DNA of 64,000 nt from Bacteroidota bacterium. GTDB taxonomy: Bacteria > Bacteroidota > Bacteroidia > Chitinophagales > Chitinophagaceae. The number at the start of each line of letters is the position of its first letter. Within the stretch, counting starts at the first letter, position 1. The notes under the pieces were generated by a model. It was given only the letters and a program-made list of their open reading frames with translations. It was not told the origin of the DNA and made no database searches. Shown here one piece after another: positions 16,261-26,801 of this stretch. Position numbers and translations under genes: made by a program. The DNA lies in NCBI GenBank assembly GCA_016712665.1, contig JADJQP010000001.1, positions 868,001 to 932,000 of the forward strand, given 5' to 3'.

Positions 16261-19200
16261 TTATTTTTTGATCATTTTTAAAACCTTCTCCTTTCTATTC
16301 AAAGCCATCAACATCATTACCGGTACAATAAGCAAGGTAATTAGGGTTGCAAATCCTAAACCAAAAATCATGGTCCATGATAAGGGTCCCCAAAATGCCA
16401 CGCTATCGCCTCCAAAAAACAAGTGTGGGTTTCCGGTTTGAAACAATAAGGCGAAATCCATATTGAGTCCAACAGCAAGTGGTATCAAGCCCAACATGGT
16501 AGCGGTGGCGGTTAATACCACCGGGGTCATCCGGGTACGCCCTGCCTCTATCAGCGCTTGTCGTGGAGGCATGCCTTCGTTTAATTTAATATCAGCAAAT
16601 TCAATCAATAGAATACCGTTTCTAACCACTATACCCGCTAAGGCTACAATACCAATTCCGGTCATAACAATCACAAAGTCCATTTTAAAAATTCCAATCC
16701 CCAGTAAAACACCAATGATACTTAAAATAATTTCGCTCATGATAATGATGGTTCGGCTAAAGGAATTGAATTGCGTAATCAATATCAGAAAAATCAAAAT
16801 CATGGATATCAACATGGCCGTGCCAAGGAATGCTCCGGTTTCTGCCTGTTCTTCCTGCTCACCACCCATTCGGATGCTGACACCAGCAGGAGGATTGAAT
16901 TGATTGATTTCGTTTTGAATCTCGGCCACAACCTCATTGGCATTAAATGCGCTGAGTACATTAGACGACAATGAAATGATTCTTTTTCGTCTTTTCGTTT
17001 GATGCCACCATAGGTATTTCCATATTTTAAATCAACAAAACTACCGATGGGTACTTGTCTTACAGCACCACCCATACCCATATCCCGATAGGTCATATTG
17101 ATATTTTTTACAATGTCAATATTATTTCGTTGTTCGCGATTTAAACGAAGCGTAATTGGATAATCATCATTTGCATCTCTGAATCTGCTGATTTCCATGC
17201 CAAACATGGCGGTACGTAAATCCTGGGCAATCATGCCGGTGCTGATTCCTTCAATATTCATTCGCGAACGGCTGATATCGAATATTATCTCTGGTTTGTT
17301 TGCTTGAAAGTCACTTTTTAATTCTTCAATACCCGCAATTTGTTTATCGTCTAAATATTTTTTTAATTTTTTAGAGGCAGAGATAAGCGTATCCAAATGC
17401 TCGCCGGTTATTTCAATAAGGATGGGTTTCGCTGTTGGCGGGCCATTGCTTTCTTTATCAACGGTTATTTTGGCACCCGGAATATCTCGTACATTTTCTC
17501 GAATTTTATCGAGCAAAACCTGTGTGCTTTTGCCATGTCGCTCCGCAAATTTTACAAAGGATACTGTAATTTTTCCTCGATTGGGGTAGTCGCCAATTTC
17601 ACCACTGTTTTGATCGGTGGCTCCCACTTTTACGTTTGAAATGACTGAAGTGACCAGTGGATTTTTTCGTTGCGTTTGCAAATCAATATCCAATGCTTGA
17701 AATACTTTGGCTTCCAACTGTTTGAGCACTTCATTCGTTTTTTCTTGATCGGTACCCTCAGGCATCGTTAAGTATACATACGCAAAGTTGGGTTCTGATG
17801 AAGGAAAGAATACCACCTTTGGACTTCGTACTGCAATAAGCATAATGGAGATTATCAATAAAACGATTACCGAAGTAAACGAAATGCCCCGATGATCTAG
17901 GGCCCAGGTTAGTGCTTTGATATATCCATTTTGAACACGTGGCCAAATTTTCGTTTGAAACGCATGAATCCACTTTGTTAGAATAAATTTATTTAATAAA
18001 AACAAGAGATACATGACTACCACAAAATTTCCAAAACCAAAACTTCCGGTAAGGTACGCAATTAAAGCCACCACCAAAAAACCAATGGTGGTTACGGATA
18101 TGCCTTTGGTCCAGCGAATTTTTTCCTTTCCGTCATATTCTTTTTCCTTCATAAAATCAACAGCAAATACGGGATTGATAATATAGGCAACCAATAGGGA
18201 TGCTAGTAAGGTAATGATTAAGGTAATGGGTAAATAAAACATAAAACTACCGATGACACCCTTCCAGAACGCTAGTGGGATAAAGGGTAGTAGCGTGGTA
18301 ATGGTACCGGTTAATACCGGCAAAAAGACTTCACCGGTTGCTTTTTTTACAGCTTCTTTAATCGGTATTTTTTCTTCATGAAATATTCGATGCGAATTTT
18401 CGATTACCACAATCGCATCATCTACTACAATACCCAAGGCAAGAAGAAACGAAAAGAGTACAATCATATTTAAGGTGAAGCCAATGGAGGGCAATACCAT
18501 AAATGCAATGGCACAGGAAAGCGGAACCGACATGGCCACAAATATGGCATTGGTGGTTCCCATAAAAAACATCAAAATAAATGTAACTAATATGAATCCG
18601 ATTATGATGGTGTTTATTAAATCGTGCAAAGTGGTACGGGTGGCATCAGACTGATCGCCGGTAACCACTACACTTAAATCTTTAGGCAACTCACTTTTTT
18701 TCATTTCCGTAATGATGTCGTCAATTTTGTCGGAGGCGTCAATCAAATTTTTACCGCTAGCTTTGATTACATTTAGGGTAATTACATTCTTCATGTCTAA
18801 TCGGGCAAAACTCTCCTGATCTTTATAGGTATCATTTACCTCGGCAATGTCTTTCAAATATACCGTAGCGCCTTGCGGGGATTTGATGACTACATTGCCA
18901 ATTTCCTCGGCAGTCTTAAATATTTTTTTCACGCTGATGATTCGTTGCTCCCCTTCTACTTTTACAATTCCGGGAGTGGCTTCAATATTTTCGTACGCAA
19001 TAGCCGACTGAATATCTCTGAATGAAAGTTGCGCAGCCTGCATCCTGTATAGGTCTACATTGATTTGAATTTCTCTGTCTAGGCCGCCCACTTTGTCTAC
19101 CCGCTTAATTTCTTTTAATCCTTCTATTCGGTCTTTGATTCGGTCTGCGTATTCTTCCAATCGATTCACATCATAGTTTCCGTAAATATTTACAAATCGA

Positions 19201-19630
19201 ATGGGAATTCCGACACATCGATATCTTTTACTTCAGGGTCGTTCGGTAAATTTTTAGGAAGGCCATTCGGGTCCGACTTGGCTTTGTCTACTGCATCGCT
19301 AACATCTTGTTTGGCTTTTTCTACTTTTACATCTGTATTAAATTCTGCAATAACCACCGAAAAATCTTGAAACGAATTGCTGGTCACTTTTTTAATGCCC
19401 GAAATATTTTTCAGCTGTTTTTCAATAGGTTTTGATACCAGATTTTCCATGTTTTCCGGGGACGTACCTGGATTGATGGTTTGTACAATAATTTGCGGAA
19501 ATTTGACCTCCGGAAATTGTTCTTTTGGCAAATTCATATAACTGAAAAGGCCAATGAGGGTAATAATAATAGTCAACACATAAATACTAGTGCGATTATT
19601 TATGGGCCAAATCGATGGATTAAATTTCAT
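16261..19630 (-). pseudogene. RND efflux transporter (AcrB/HAE1-like), interrupted by two frameshifts
   Basis: One gene of about 1,120 codons read in three frames: 19630 to ~19203, ~19200 to ~16985, ~16985 to 16261. The first join is a lost base in the CCC run at 19203-19205 (minus-strand reading EFP then IRFVNIYGNYDVNRLEEYA). The second is a lost A in the five-A run at 16983-16987 (DEK then RIISLSSNVLSAFNA). Once joined it is a complete inner-membrane RND proton antiporter: start TM NRTSIYVLTIIITLIG, the transmembrane block LGIVVDDAIVVIENSHR with the paired Asp residues of the proton relay, two periplasmic porter regions and the final TM bundle. It is the last gene of tetR-tolC-adaptor-RND. 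Both breaks are homopolymer errors of one base, so assembly error is as likely as inactivation. Confidence 0.88.
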
Positions 19631-19740
19631 GTTGTTTTGTTTTGTAGTTACAAATGCGTAGGTTGACTTCAGATAGACGAGGTGGTAAAATGCTGATTCA
19701 ATGGGACGACCTCTTCTGTATAGAAATCATACAATGTTTC

Positions 19741-20859
19741 TTATTGTTCAATCTTTAATTTATCTCCTTCATTGAGTTCTTCATAACCGGTAGTAATAAC
19801 TCGATCGCCTAGCGCAAGTCCCGATAAAATTTCCACTTTGCTTTCGTATGAATTTCCCAAGGTCACTTCTCTTAATTTTGATTGGTCTTTTTCATCCACC
19901 ACGTACACAAAGTTTCCATTTTCTGTTTTTTGGATTACCGAAACAGGCAGCACAAATGCTCTGGCATTTTGGTAGGTTGCAATCTTTACCAAAGCTGTCA
20001 TATTGGGTTGGAATTTTGAATTGGAAGCGAGGGGAATATAGGCGGTATAGGTTCGCGACACTTCATTAATGATTCGCTCTGCATAATTTATTTTAGTAAG
20101 TAAGGTATCGCGCGTGTCCGGAAAAATCAGCATGACATTGCTTCCGGTTTTTACGATACCGGCATAATTTTCAGAGATTTGCGCTTTTATTTTTAGCTTG
20201 CCGGTGTTGATAATTTTAATAATCGGTGGGTTCATGGGCGAGGCATAGGACTGGCCTACGGTAGCATCTACTGCGTCTACAACCCCGTTGATGGGTGAGA
20301 AAACAGAAAACGATTTTTTGTTTTCGAGTGAAGTTGCCTTTTGTTTTAATAAGGCTTCATACTGTGTTTTAGCTTGAAGCAGTTGTATTTCAGTGCCAAT
20401 TTCCTGATCCCAAAGTCTCTTTTGTTTTTCATACAACACTTTCGCTAAATTGATTTGTACATCTAGTTGTTCGATACCACTATTTACGGTTTCAGAACGC
20501 AAGGCGGCTACTACTTGCCCTTTGCGAACATACTGCCCCGGCTTTACATAGATGGCGCTGATAATGCCCGGTGCTTCAGGAATGGCATTTACAACCTCAT
20601 CCACATCTACCTTGCCTTGCACCGAGATGAAATTATTGAAATTGCTCAGGGTCATATTGGTAATACCCACAGGAATTACTCGGGTGTTCTTTTTGCTGGT
20701 GTCGCTACTTTCTAACTGTGCGATTTTTGATTGCAATTCTTTTTGCTGTTTCTTTAATTCAGCCAACTCTTCTTTGCTGTTTTTGGTTTCTTTAGAGCCA
20801 CATGCCGTGAAGAGTATGGATCCCAGGATGACTATTGAAATGCGAATACGTGATTTCAT
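19741..20859 (-). CDS. RND efflux periplasmic adaptor (membrane fusion) lipoprotein
   Basis: A 372-residue HlyD/AcrA-type adaptor. The signal peptide ends in the lipobox FTAC, making it a lipoprotein of the inner membrane. Residues ~25-60 form a Lys/Glu/Gln-rich coiled coil. Then come a lipoyl half-motif (VDEVVNAIPEAPGIISAIYV then GQYVRKGQVVAAL), an alpha-hairpin, a second lipoyl half (VFSPINGVVDAVDATVGQ) and beta-barrel and membrane-proximal domains (GDRVITTGYEELNEGDKL at the end). It bridges the RND pump and the TolC channel. It lies between both partners, 29 nt after tolC and 110 nt before the pump. Substrate not predictable. Confidence 0.9.
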   Translation of the reverse strand: MKSRIRISIVILGSILFTACGSKETKNSKEELAELKKQQKELQSKIAQLESSDTSKKNTRVIPVGITNMTLSNFNNFISVQGKVDVDEVVNAIPEAPGIISAIYVKPGQYVRKGQVVAALRSETVNSGIEQLDVQINLAKVLYEKQKRLWDQEIGTEIQLLQAKTQYEALLKQKATSLENKKSFSVFSPINGVVDAVDATVGQSYASPMNPPIIKIINTGKLKIKAQISENYAGIVKTGSNVMLIFPDTRDTLLTKINYAERIINEVSRTYTAYIPLASNSKFQPNMTALVKIATYQNARAFVLPVSVIQKTENGNFVYVVDEKDQSKLREVTLGNSYESKVEILSGLALGDRVITTGYEELNEGDKLKIEQ

Positions 20860-20888
20860 ATATTTTTGTTTTGTAATTAAGATAGATT

Positions 20889-22274
20889 TTATTTTAAAAG
20901 ACCTAATGATTGTTGCAAATCAATTTTTGAAATGATGGCTTCATATAAGGAATTGAAATAGTTTGTTTGCGCGTCTTTCAATGCCGTTTCTGCCTGCAAA
21001 ATTTCGATATTGGTGCCCACACCTTCTTTGTATTTTTTTTGAGCGATGCTATATACTTTTTGAGCGAGTTCAATATTCTTGTTTTGATTTTCGAGACTCA
21101 TAATACTATTCCTCAATTGTGTTTTGGCATTATTGCTTTCGAGGTCCACGGCCTGCTTAAAGGCAATCATATCATTTTCATTTTTTAGGATATTGATTCG
21201 AGCCTGGTTCATTTTCGCAAGTCGGGTACCTCCATCATACAACGGCATGGTGGCACTTAGTACAAATGCACCAGTAGGAAAATAGGGCAAGGTGAACAAT
21301 TCTTTGAAGGCAATGGTTTGTGTGGCGTAGCTGCCTGAAATTACTGCGGCTACCGTGGGCAGGTATCCCTTTTTATAGCGTTTGTAGTCATATCCATTCA
21401 GCTTTTTGGCTGTTTGCAGCAAATTCATTTCCACTCTATTGTTATAGTCAACTACTCTGTCAAGGTCGAGGTCTTTTTTCACTTCATCAATATCCAATTC
21501 ATCTGTGAGTTGAATACGTTCTGATAGGGGCATTCCCATCTGAAATTTTAGTAGCGCGTAACTCAGATCCACCAGATTTTGAATTTTATCTTTTTCGGTT
21601 TGCAAATTATTTTTTTGAACTGTAAGTCGATCGGCATCAATTTTTTCGGCAAATCCTTCATTATATAATTTTTGAGTCATGTCGCTTAGGGAAGCGAGCA
21701 AGCGGATATTTTCATCAATCAATGCGATCCGTTTTTCTGCGATTACACAATTGTAATAGGCTTTGGAAACGGCTATTTTTACATCTTGTTCTGTTCTTTT
21801 GGTATTCAGAACCGACAATTCTTCCAAACTTTTTCGGGCTTTAATGGCAATCAGAACGCCTGCATCAAATAGAATTTGTGAAGCTTGTATACCCAGTGAG
21901 GCATTTAAGGGAAGACCAAATTTCAGTTCACTATATTTTTCTTTAGGTTGGCTTTGATAGGCAATGTAAGCGGGTGTATCAATTTTAAAGAAGCTGAGAC
22001 TGGATGCAAAATTAAAGGCACCCGCATCGGCTCTTTGTTTAGGTATTACAAACAGATATTGAAATTGGCCTGAGGCGGAAATTTGGGGGCGGGCAATGCC
22101 AATGATTTCCTTATTTTTTTCCAATTGCAACTGTTCATCCAACAAAGCGCTTTTTATTTTCGGTTGATTCTTCAGAGCATATTCAATACAATTTCGCAGG
22201 CTTAAACGTTCTATGTTTTGGGCCATTGCTTGGGAGGAAAGAAACATGAGAAGGATGAAATGTTTTACATTCAT
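20889..22274 (-). CDS. TolC-family outer membrane efflux protein
   Basis: About 461 residues from the ATG at 22274 (MNVKHFILLMFLSSQAMAQ, a good signal peptide); the frame runs eight codons further upstream. It has the TolC/OEP internal duplication: two sets of long helices with LRNCIEYALKNQPKIK at the first repeat and YKEGVGTNIEILQAETALKD at the second, plus strands rich in aromatic residues. It forms the trimeric outer-membrane duct of a tripartite pump with the adaptor and RND genes downstream. Its start lies 5 nt from the tetR stop, so the two are co-transcribed and tetR would be controlled together with the pump. Confidence 0.9.
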   Translation of the reverse strand: MNVKHFILLMFLSSQAMAQNIERLSLRNCIEYALKNQPKIKSALLDEQLQLEKNKEIIGIARPQISASGQFQYLFVIPKQRADAGAFNFASSLSFFKIDTPAYIAYQSQPKEKYSELKFGLPLNASLGIQASQILFDAGVLIAIKARKSLEELSVLNTKRTEQDVKIAVSKAYYNCVIAEKRIALIDENIRLLASLSDMTQKLYNEGFAEKIDADRLTVQKNNLQTEKDKIQNLVDLSYALLKFQMGMPLSERIQLTDELDIDEVKKDLDLDRVVDYNNRVEMNLLQTAKKLNGYDYKRYKKGYLPTVAAVISGSYATQTIAFKELFTLPYFPTGAFVLSATMPLYDGGTRLAKMNQARINILKNENDMIAFKQAVDLESNNAKTQLRNSIMSLENQNKNIELAQKVYSIAQKKYKEGVGTNIEILQAETALKDAQTNYFNSLYEAIISKIDLQQSLGLLK

Positions 22275-22278
22275 TGTG

Positions 22279-22896
22279 CTATTTTTTATTAATTTCATTG
22301 ATGTATTGGGTGATTAATTTATGGCCCTTTAGGGAGGCAATGCCATACATATAATTGGCAAATATTTGCGCGTTTACTTTTACGATATCATATTGGTCCT
22401 GCGGAAAAATATTATTTTGAAATACAATCAGAGCGGATTCCAAACGAAATTTGGAGATGATTTCAATATCGATATCTTCTCGAAACAGGCCTTCAGCAAC
22501 GCCTTGTTTCAGATTATTAGAAATGCATGTATAGAGAAAATCTTGTTTGTGCTTGCTCAAATACTTAAAAGCACTTGGATAGTATTTCTGCAAATCCATA
22601 TAACATACCATATTCATGCCCCGCATCATGGCCTCCATTAATTGCAGAATTTGAATGATTTGTTCAACCGCGTTTTTAGATTGCGCAAAGGCCTTTTCGG
22701 TTTTCTCTTGATTGGTGAGTAACATGTATTTGACCGACTCTAATACCAATTCATCTTTGTCCTTAAAAAGTTCATAGAGGGTTTTTTTTGAGATCCCGAT
22801 ATTTCGTGCCAAGTCATCCATGGTCACATTTTTAAAACCGTAGGTTCTAAAATGATCAAAGGCCTGAATAACGATTTCTTGTCGATGTGAACTCAC
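22279..22896 (-). CDS. TetR-family transcriptional regulator of the efflux operon
   Basis: A 205-residue TetR repressor from a GTG start (MSSHRQEIVIQAF). The helix-turn-helix is YGFKNVTMDDLARNIGIS followed by KKTLYELFKDKDELV (residues ~18-50), the classic TetR DNA-binding block. The rest is an all-helical ligand-binding and dimer domain. It is the first gene of tetR-tolC-adaptor-RND, so it probably represses its own operon and responds to a pump substrate. A candidate operator palindrome lies 16 nt upstream of the start. Family call secure; regulation inferred from gene order. Confidence 0.9.
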   Translation of the reverse strand: MSSHRQEIVIQAFDHFRTYGFKNVTMDDLARNIGISKKTLYELFKDKDELVLESVKYMLLTNQEKTEKAFAQSKNAVEQIIQILQLMEAMMRGMNMVCYMDLQKYYPSAFKYLSKHKQDFLYTCISNNLKQGVAEGLFREDIDIEIISKFRLESALIVFQNNIFPQDQYDIVKVNAQIFANYMYGIASLKGHKLITQYINEINKK

Positions 22897-22900
22897 CGCG

Positions 22901-22935
22901 CAAAACTATGGAAACTTTTAGAAGTTTTAAAGTTT
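22901..22935 (-). promoter_or_regulatory. Candidate promoter -7 element and TetR operator
   Basis: On the minus strand TAGTTTTG (22901-22908) fits the -7 consensus just before the tetR GTG. Adjacent to it, 22912-22935 is an imperfect palindrome (AAACTTTTAGAA against GTTTTAAAGTTT, 9 of 12 positions symmetrical), well placed for a repressor to block the promoter. Confidence 0.35.
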
Positions 22936-22998
22936 TTTTGATATCATTCACAATTTGATAATAAATGGGGGTAAATTCGCACTCAAAATAAAAACAAT

Positions 22999-23649
22999 AT
23001 GAAAAAATTAATTTTTACACTTCTACTCTCCGTTTCTGCCCTCACGTATAGCACAACGGCTGCGCAAGCACAATGCCAAGCTATTTTTAATGTGTATCAA
23101 GACACCACATTAGGAGCGCCATTGCATCATTATTTCGGTAATAACAATTGTCAGGGTGCCAATTTTATGGGTATTGACACTATCAACTATACATATACTT
23201 GGACATGGGGTGACGGTACCAGTACCACGGCTCCTTTTCCATCTCATACCTATGCTACTACCGGTAATTATACCATCTGTCTTTTCATGAATGCGATAAA
23301 TCCTGCAGGATGTAACGATTCGCTTTGCATTAATGCAACGATTAATAAAAATGCGGCGATGGCCTATATCACCATCAAAAATCCATATGTAGTAGCTGGA
23401 ACGGCTGATGTAGTTGCAAGTCCTTTTAGCCTTCATCCAAATCCGGCTTCAGATAAAATTTTTGTAAACGGATTGCGCAATGAAGCATACTCTTTCACTC
23501 TATTTAGCGTGGATGGTCGCCAAATTTCAAATCCTATTTTGCAACAAAATCAATGTATTGATATTGCCCACTTATCAAAAGGAAATTACTTTTTGAAAAT
23601 TAGCGGTGCAAACAATAAATCTACGACGTTGAAGTTTTTCAAAAACTAA
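22999..23649 (+). CDS. Secreted PKD-like domain protein with T9SS sorting domain
   Basis: A 216-residue exported protein. The signal peptide ends STTAAQAQ. Residues ~60-115 look like a PKD/beta-sandwich domain: YTYTWTWGDGTSTT, then HTYATTGNYTICL, the usual WxxGDG and HxYxxxGxYxVxL motifs. Residues ~140-216 form a type A T9SS sorting domain (FSLHPNPASDKIFVNG, then LFSVDGRQI, then LSKGNYFLKISG and TTLKFFKN). Cargo of this kind is delivered to the cell surface or medium by the type IX system. It is a single gene, divergent from the efflux operon, and ends in a strong terminator. Its binding target is unknown. Confidence 0.8.
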   Translation: MKKLIFTLLLSVSALTYSTTAAQAQCQAIFNVYQDTTLGAPLHHYFGNNNCQGANFMGIDTINYTYTWTWGDGTSTTAPFPSHTYATTGNYTICLFMNAINPAGCNDSLCINATINKNAAMAYITIKNPYVVAGTADVVASPFSLHPNPASDKIFVNGLRNEAYSFTLFSVDGRQISNPILQQNQCIDIAHLSKGNYFLKISGANNKSTTLKFFKN

Positions 23650-23669
23650 AATCTGTTCAAGAAATTCAT

Positions 23670-23706
23670 GAAGCCGTTCACTCTCAGTGGACGGCTTCTT
23701 TTTTTT
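23670..23706. terminator. Rho-independent terminator (probably bidirectional)
   Basis: A 12-bp stem (GAAGCCGTTCAC with GTGGACGGCTTC, one T-G wobble), loop TCTCA, followed by eight T residues. It closes the PKD protein gene and overlaps the end of the convergent gene at 23705. Confidence 0.85.
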
Positions 23707-24523
23707 AAAAGCTGTATCCAATATGGATTCCAAACATTCGCAATCCCAACGTAAATCCCGATCCTGAATTACCGAATCCCGTGTTGCTCCATTGGTATGT
23801 ATTGTCTAAGGCAAATCGGTCATTATATCCTTCTGTTACCGATTCGATATAAGCCTTATCAAATTCATTGAGCGAAGCTGCAGGGATTTCGCTGCTATTT
23901 TTAGTAAATTGTATACCGGCCCAGGGACCTAAAAACCAAAAATCTATCGTTACTTTCTTTTTGGTCAATACCTGCAGACCAAACAAAATGCCGGCGCCAA
24001 AGGCATCGGACCTATTTTTATAAACACCTGTTTTGAGAATGCCCCCATTAGCACTTTCTTGATAGCGAAAATTGGAACTTAGCATCTCATGCTTGTACCG
24101 AAGAAATGGTGCCAGATATAAGCCCCTTGGAGTTTTCTTTTTAAAATAAAAACGAAATTCGGGTGTCAACATCAATGAACGATATCTGGATGATTTGAGC
24201 ATCATTAGGGTTTCGGCACTGGCCGTAAAATTGGTATCCTGCATAATGATATTGAGAATGGGTGTTTTAAAATTGGGTCGATAAATGACGCCCATTGCAA
24301 AGCTCTTCGAACGATTCAATTTTCGTTCGTATTGTGCCCCAAAGGAGCGCACTAATAATCCTGGGATATTCAATTTCACCACATTGTGTACCAATTGATA
24401 CACCTCCTTTTTTTTCTTGATTGCTTTGGGCTTCGCTATCCTTGGACGATCTTGACTCCAAACAGAAAATGACAATAACGTAAGAAAAAGCACCGTAGCG
24501 TAATATTTGATAAAACGATTCAT
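23705..24523 (-). CDS. Predicted outer membrane beta-barrel protein
   Basis: A 272-residue exported protein (signal peptide YATVLFLTLLSFSVWSQ). After a basic stretch (RPRIAKPKAIKKKKEVYQ) it consists of alternating amphipathic strands such as SFAMGVIYRPNF, LMLTPEFRFYFKKK and GLYLAPFLRYKHEM, and ends in the outer-membrane type C-terminus FGIHIGYSF with terminal Phe. This is the pattern of DUF3575-like or OmpW-like small barrels in Bacteroidota. No ligand or partner is apparent. It ends inside the shared terminator with the convergent PKD gene. Confidence 0.65.
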   Translation of the reverse strand: MNRFIKYYATVLFLTLLSFSVWSQDRPRIAKPKAIKKKKEVYQLVHNVVKLNIPGLLVRSFGAQYERKLNRSKSFAMGVIYRPNFKTPILNIIMQDTNFTASAETLMMLKSSRYRSLMLTPEFRFYFKKKTPRGLYLAPFLRYKHEMLSSNFRYQESANGGILKTGVYKNRSDAFGAGILFGLQVLTKKKVTIDFWFLGPWAGIQFTKNSSEIPAASLNEFDKAYIESVTEGYNDRFALDNTYQWSNTGFGNSGSGFTLGLRMFGIHIGYSF

Positions 24524-24589
24524 ACACCGAAATTACACAAAAAATGCTGCATCTATTCAATCCAAAATGAATATTAAATGGAACCCTAT

Positions 24590-26326
24590 TTATAAACCCA
24601 GTTCCTTCCGTTGTTTTGCATCAATGTTTCCGGGTGCGTCTAACATCATATCCCTTCCGGCATTGTTTTTCGGAAAGGCAATAAAATCGCGTATAGAATC
24701 AGAACCACCCAGTACTGCGCAAAGTCGGTCAAAGCCTAAGGCAATACCGCCATGGGGAGGAGTGCCATATTCGAAGGCACTTAATAAAAATCCAAATTTT
24801 TCAGTGGCTTCTTCTTTAGTCATCCCAAGGGCTTCAAACATCAATTCCTGAATATCTTTATTGAAAATTCGAATAGAGCCACCACCTATTTCGGTGCCAT
24901 TGATTACCAAATCATAGGCATTGGCTTTGATATCTGCATATTTAGATTTGTCGCGCATCCATTCAAGATGCTCAGGCTTGGGTGAGGTAAAGGGGTGATG
25001 ACAAGCGATAAATCGTTCGCCCTCCGCATCATATTCAAACAAGGGGAAATCCGTAACCCACAAAGGTTTCATAATGGCAGCATTTCGCAATCCCAGCCGT
25101 TTACCCATTTCTAATCGCAATTCACTGATGGCTTTTCGGGTTAGATTTTTTTCGCCGGCCAATATCAAAATCAAATCACCGGCTTGCGCACCGCAAGTTG
25201 TGGCGATTGTTTTTAGGTGTGCCTCATTATAAAATTTGTCGACAGAACTTTTGAAACTACCATCGGCATTTACCTTGATAAAAACAAGACCTTTCATGCC
25301 AATTTGAGGACGCTTTACCCATTCCGTCAATTCGTCGGTTTGTTTGCGAGTATACTCACTGCAACCGTTTGCTGCAATGCCAATTACCAATTCCGCATCA
25401 TCAAACACACTGAATCCATTTCCTTTTACCACTTCATTCAAGGTTTTGAGCTTCATCTCAAATCGTATATCCGGTTTGTCATTCCCATATTCTTCCATGG
25501 CCACATCATAGGTCATTCGTGGAAAATCGTCCGTAAATTCATGGCCACTCACATCTTTAATGATTTGCCTGGTCATGCCTTCAAACGTTTTTAAAATATC
25601 TTCCTGCTCTACAAAACTCATTTCACAATCAATCTGTGTGAATTCAGGTTGTCTATCGGCGCGTAAATCCTCATCACGAAAGCATTTTACAATTTGGTAG
25701 TATTTGTCGTAACCTGCCACCATGAGCAATTGTTTAAACAACTGGGGCGACTGGGGCAATGCGTAAAACTGCCCTGCATGCATACGACTGGGTACCACAA
25801 AATCGCGGGCACCTTCCGGTGTCGATTTGATCAGCATGGGCGTTTCAACTTCCATAAAATGCTGGGCATCCAAAAAATTACGAGCGGCACGACTTACCTT
25901 ATAACGAAGTTCCATATTTTTTTTGATGGCATCTCGACGCAAATCCAAAAAGCGATATTTCATTCGCAATTCGTCGCCTCCATCGGTCTCATCCTCAAGG
26001 GTAAAGGGGGGTGTAAGAGAGGCGTTCAAAATGGTATATTTCTCTACCGCAATTTCAATATCACCGGTGGCCATATTGGGATTTTTATTGCTTCGTTCCT
26101 GCACATTTCCTTCCACTTGTACTACATATTCGCGCCCAATTCCTGCGGTTTCCAGTACTTGGGTCATCGATTCATTAAAAAACAACTGCGTAATTCCATA
26201 ACGGTCTCTTAAATCGACAAAGGTGATACTGCCAAATTTGCGTATGGTTTTTACCCAACCGGCAAGGGTTACAGGTGTTTTCGTATTCGAAATCGTTAAT
26301 TCGCCACAATGATGCGTTCGGTACAT
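24590..26326 (-). CDS. aspS: Aspartyl-tRNA synthetase
   Basis: A 578-residue class IIb synthetase that charges tRNA-Asp. The ATG at 26326 (MYRTHHCGELTISN) is chosen because it gives the standard N-terminus; the open frame to 26437 adds non-homologous residues. Visible are the N-terminal OB anticodon-binding fold (VTLAGWVKTIRKFGSITFVDLR broken into blades), class II motif 2 (FRDEDLRADRQPEFTQID), the bacterial GAD insertion domain (~residues 290-420) and motif 3 (GIALGFDRLCAVLGG). This is the long bacterial form. It is intact, in contrast to several neighbours. A secure call. Confidence 0.95.
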   Translation of the reverse strand: MYRTHHCGELTISNTKTPVTLAGWVKTIRKFGSITFVDLRDRYGITQLFFNESMTQVLETAGIGREYVVQVEGNVQERSNKNPNMATGDIEIAVEKYTILNASLTPPFTLEDETDGGDELRMKYRFLDLRRDAIKKNMELRYKVSRAARNFLDAQHFMEVETPMLIKSTPEGARDFVVPSRMHAGQFYALPQSPQLFKQLLMVAGYDKYYQIVKCFRDEDLRADRQPEFTQIDCEMSFVEQEDILKTFEGMTRQIIKDVSGHEFTDDFPRMTYDVAMEEYGNDKPDIRFEMKLKTLNEVVKGNGFSVFDDAELVIGIAANGCSEYTRKQTDELTEWVKRPQIGMKGLVFIKVNADGSFKSSVDKFYNEAHLKTIATTCGAQAGDLILILAGEKNLTRKAISELRLEMGKRLGLRNAAIMKPLWVTDFPLFEYDAEGERFIACHHPFTSPKPEHLEWMRDKSKYADIKANAYDLVINGTEIGGGSIRIFNKDIQELMFEALGMTKEEATEKFGFLLSAFEYGTPPHGGIALGFDRLCAVLGGSDSIRDFIAFPKNNAGRDMMLDAPGNIDAKQRKELGL

Positions 26327-26801
26327 GTTTGTATAATTAGTAAGGGCGCAAAAGTAAGGATTAATGCCGAATGAGTAATTTGAAAATTTGAGAATTTGAA
26401 AGCGAGGAAGGGCTATTGATGGAATTATTAGGACCATAAATAGCTTTTGAATCTACAAGCGGTTCTGCTTCTTTATTGTATATTCTTGTAACTGAGGCAA
26501 AATTACGAGAAGAATCGAGTGTATTTTTTTACCCTACTTTTGGCAGCGAATACACAAGTGATATTTGCTACATAGATTGTATTGTTTTTAGAGGAAAAAT
26601 CAAGCAGGTGAAGCAGGGATAGAATAGCACGCACCGTCTTACTCCGCAATCCTAAGCAAAAATTACCTGTCAATAAATGGAATGTAGCACTTGAAGGCGG
26701 CAAATCGGTTCTAAGCAAAAGAATATTGGCACTAACAAAATTCCCTTTTTGCGCGTCTTATTTCTGAAAATACCGTATTTTTAACTGTAAATCGTTCAAT
26801 T
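26327..26801. other. Intergenic region with a short 8-bp tandem repeat, no gene seen
   Basis: This 475-bp AT-rich gap lies between the starts of aspS (leftward) and the peroxidase (rightward). It holds three 8-bp units AATTTGAA/AATTTGAG/AATTTGAA at 26377-26400 and a possible aspS -7 element (TACTTTTG on the minus strand, 26349-26356). No credible coding frame, RNA gene or terminator was found. Confidence 0.5.

Noticed and set aside
25217..26212. Long frames antisense to aspS
   Set aside because: They are shadows of a clear, intact aspS gene on the other strand.
26503..26718. A 71-residue minus-strand frame between aspS and the peroxidase gene
   Set aside because: No domain, no promoter or RBS, odd composition; treated as non-coding.
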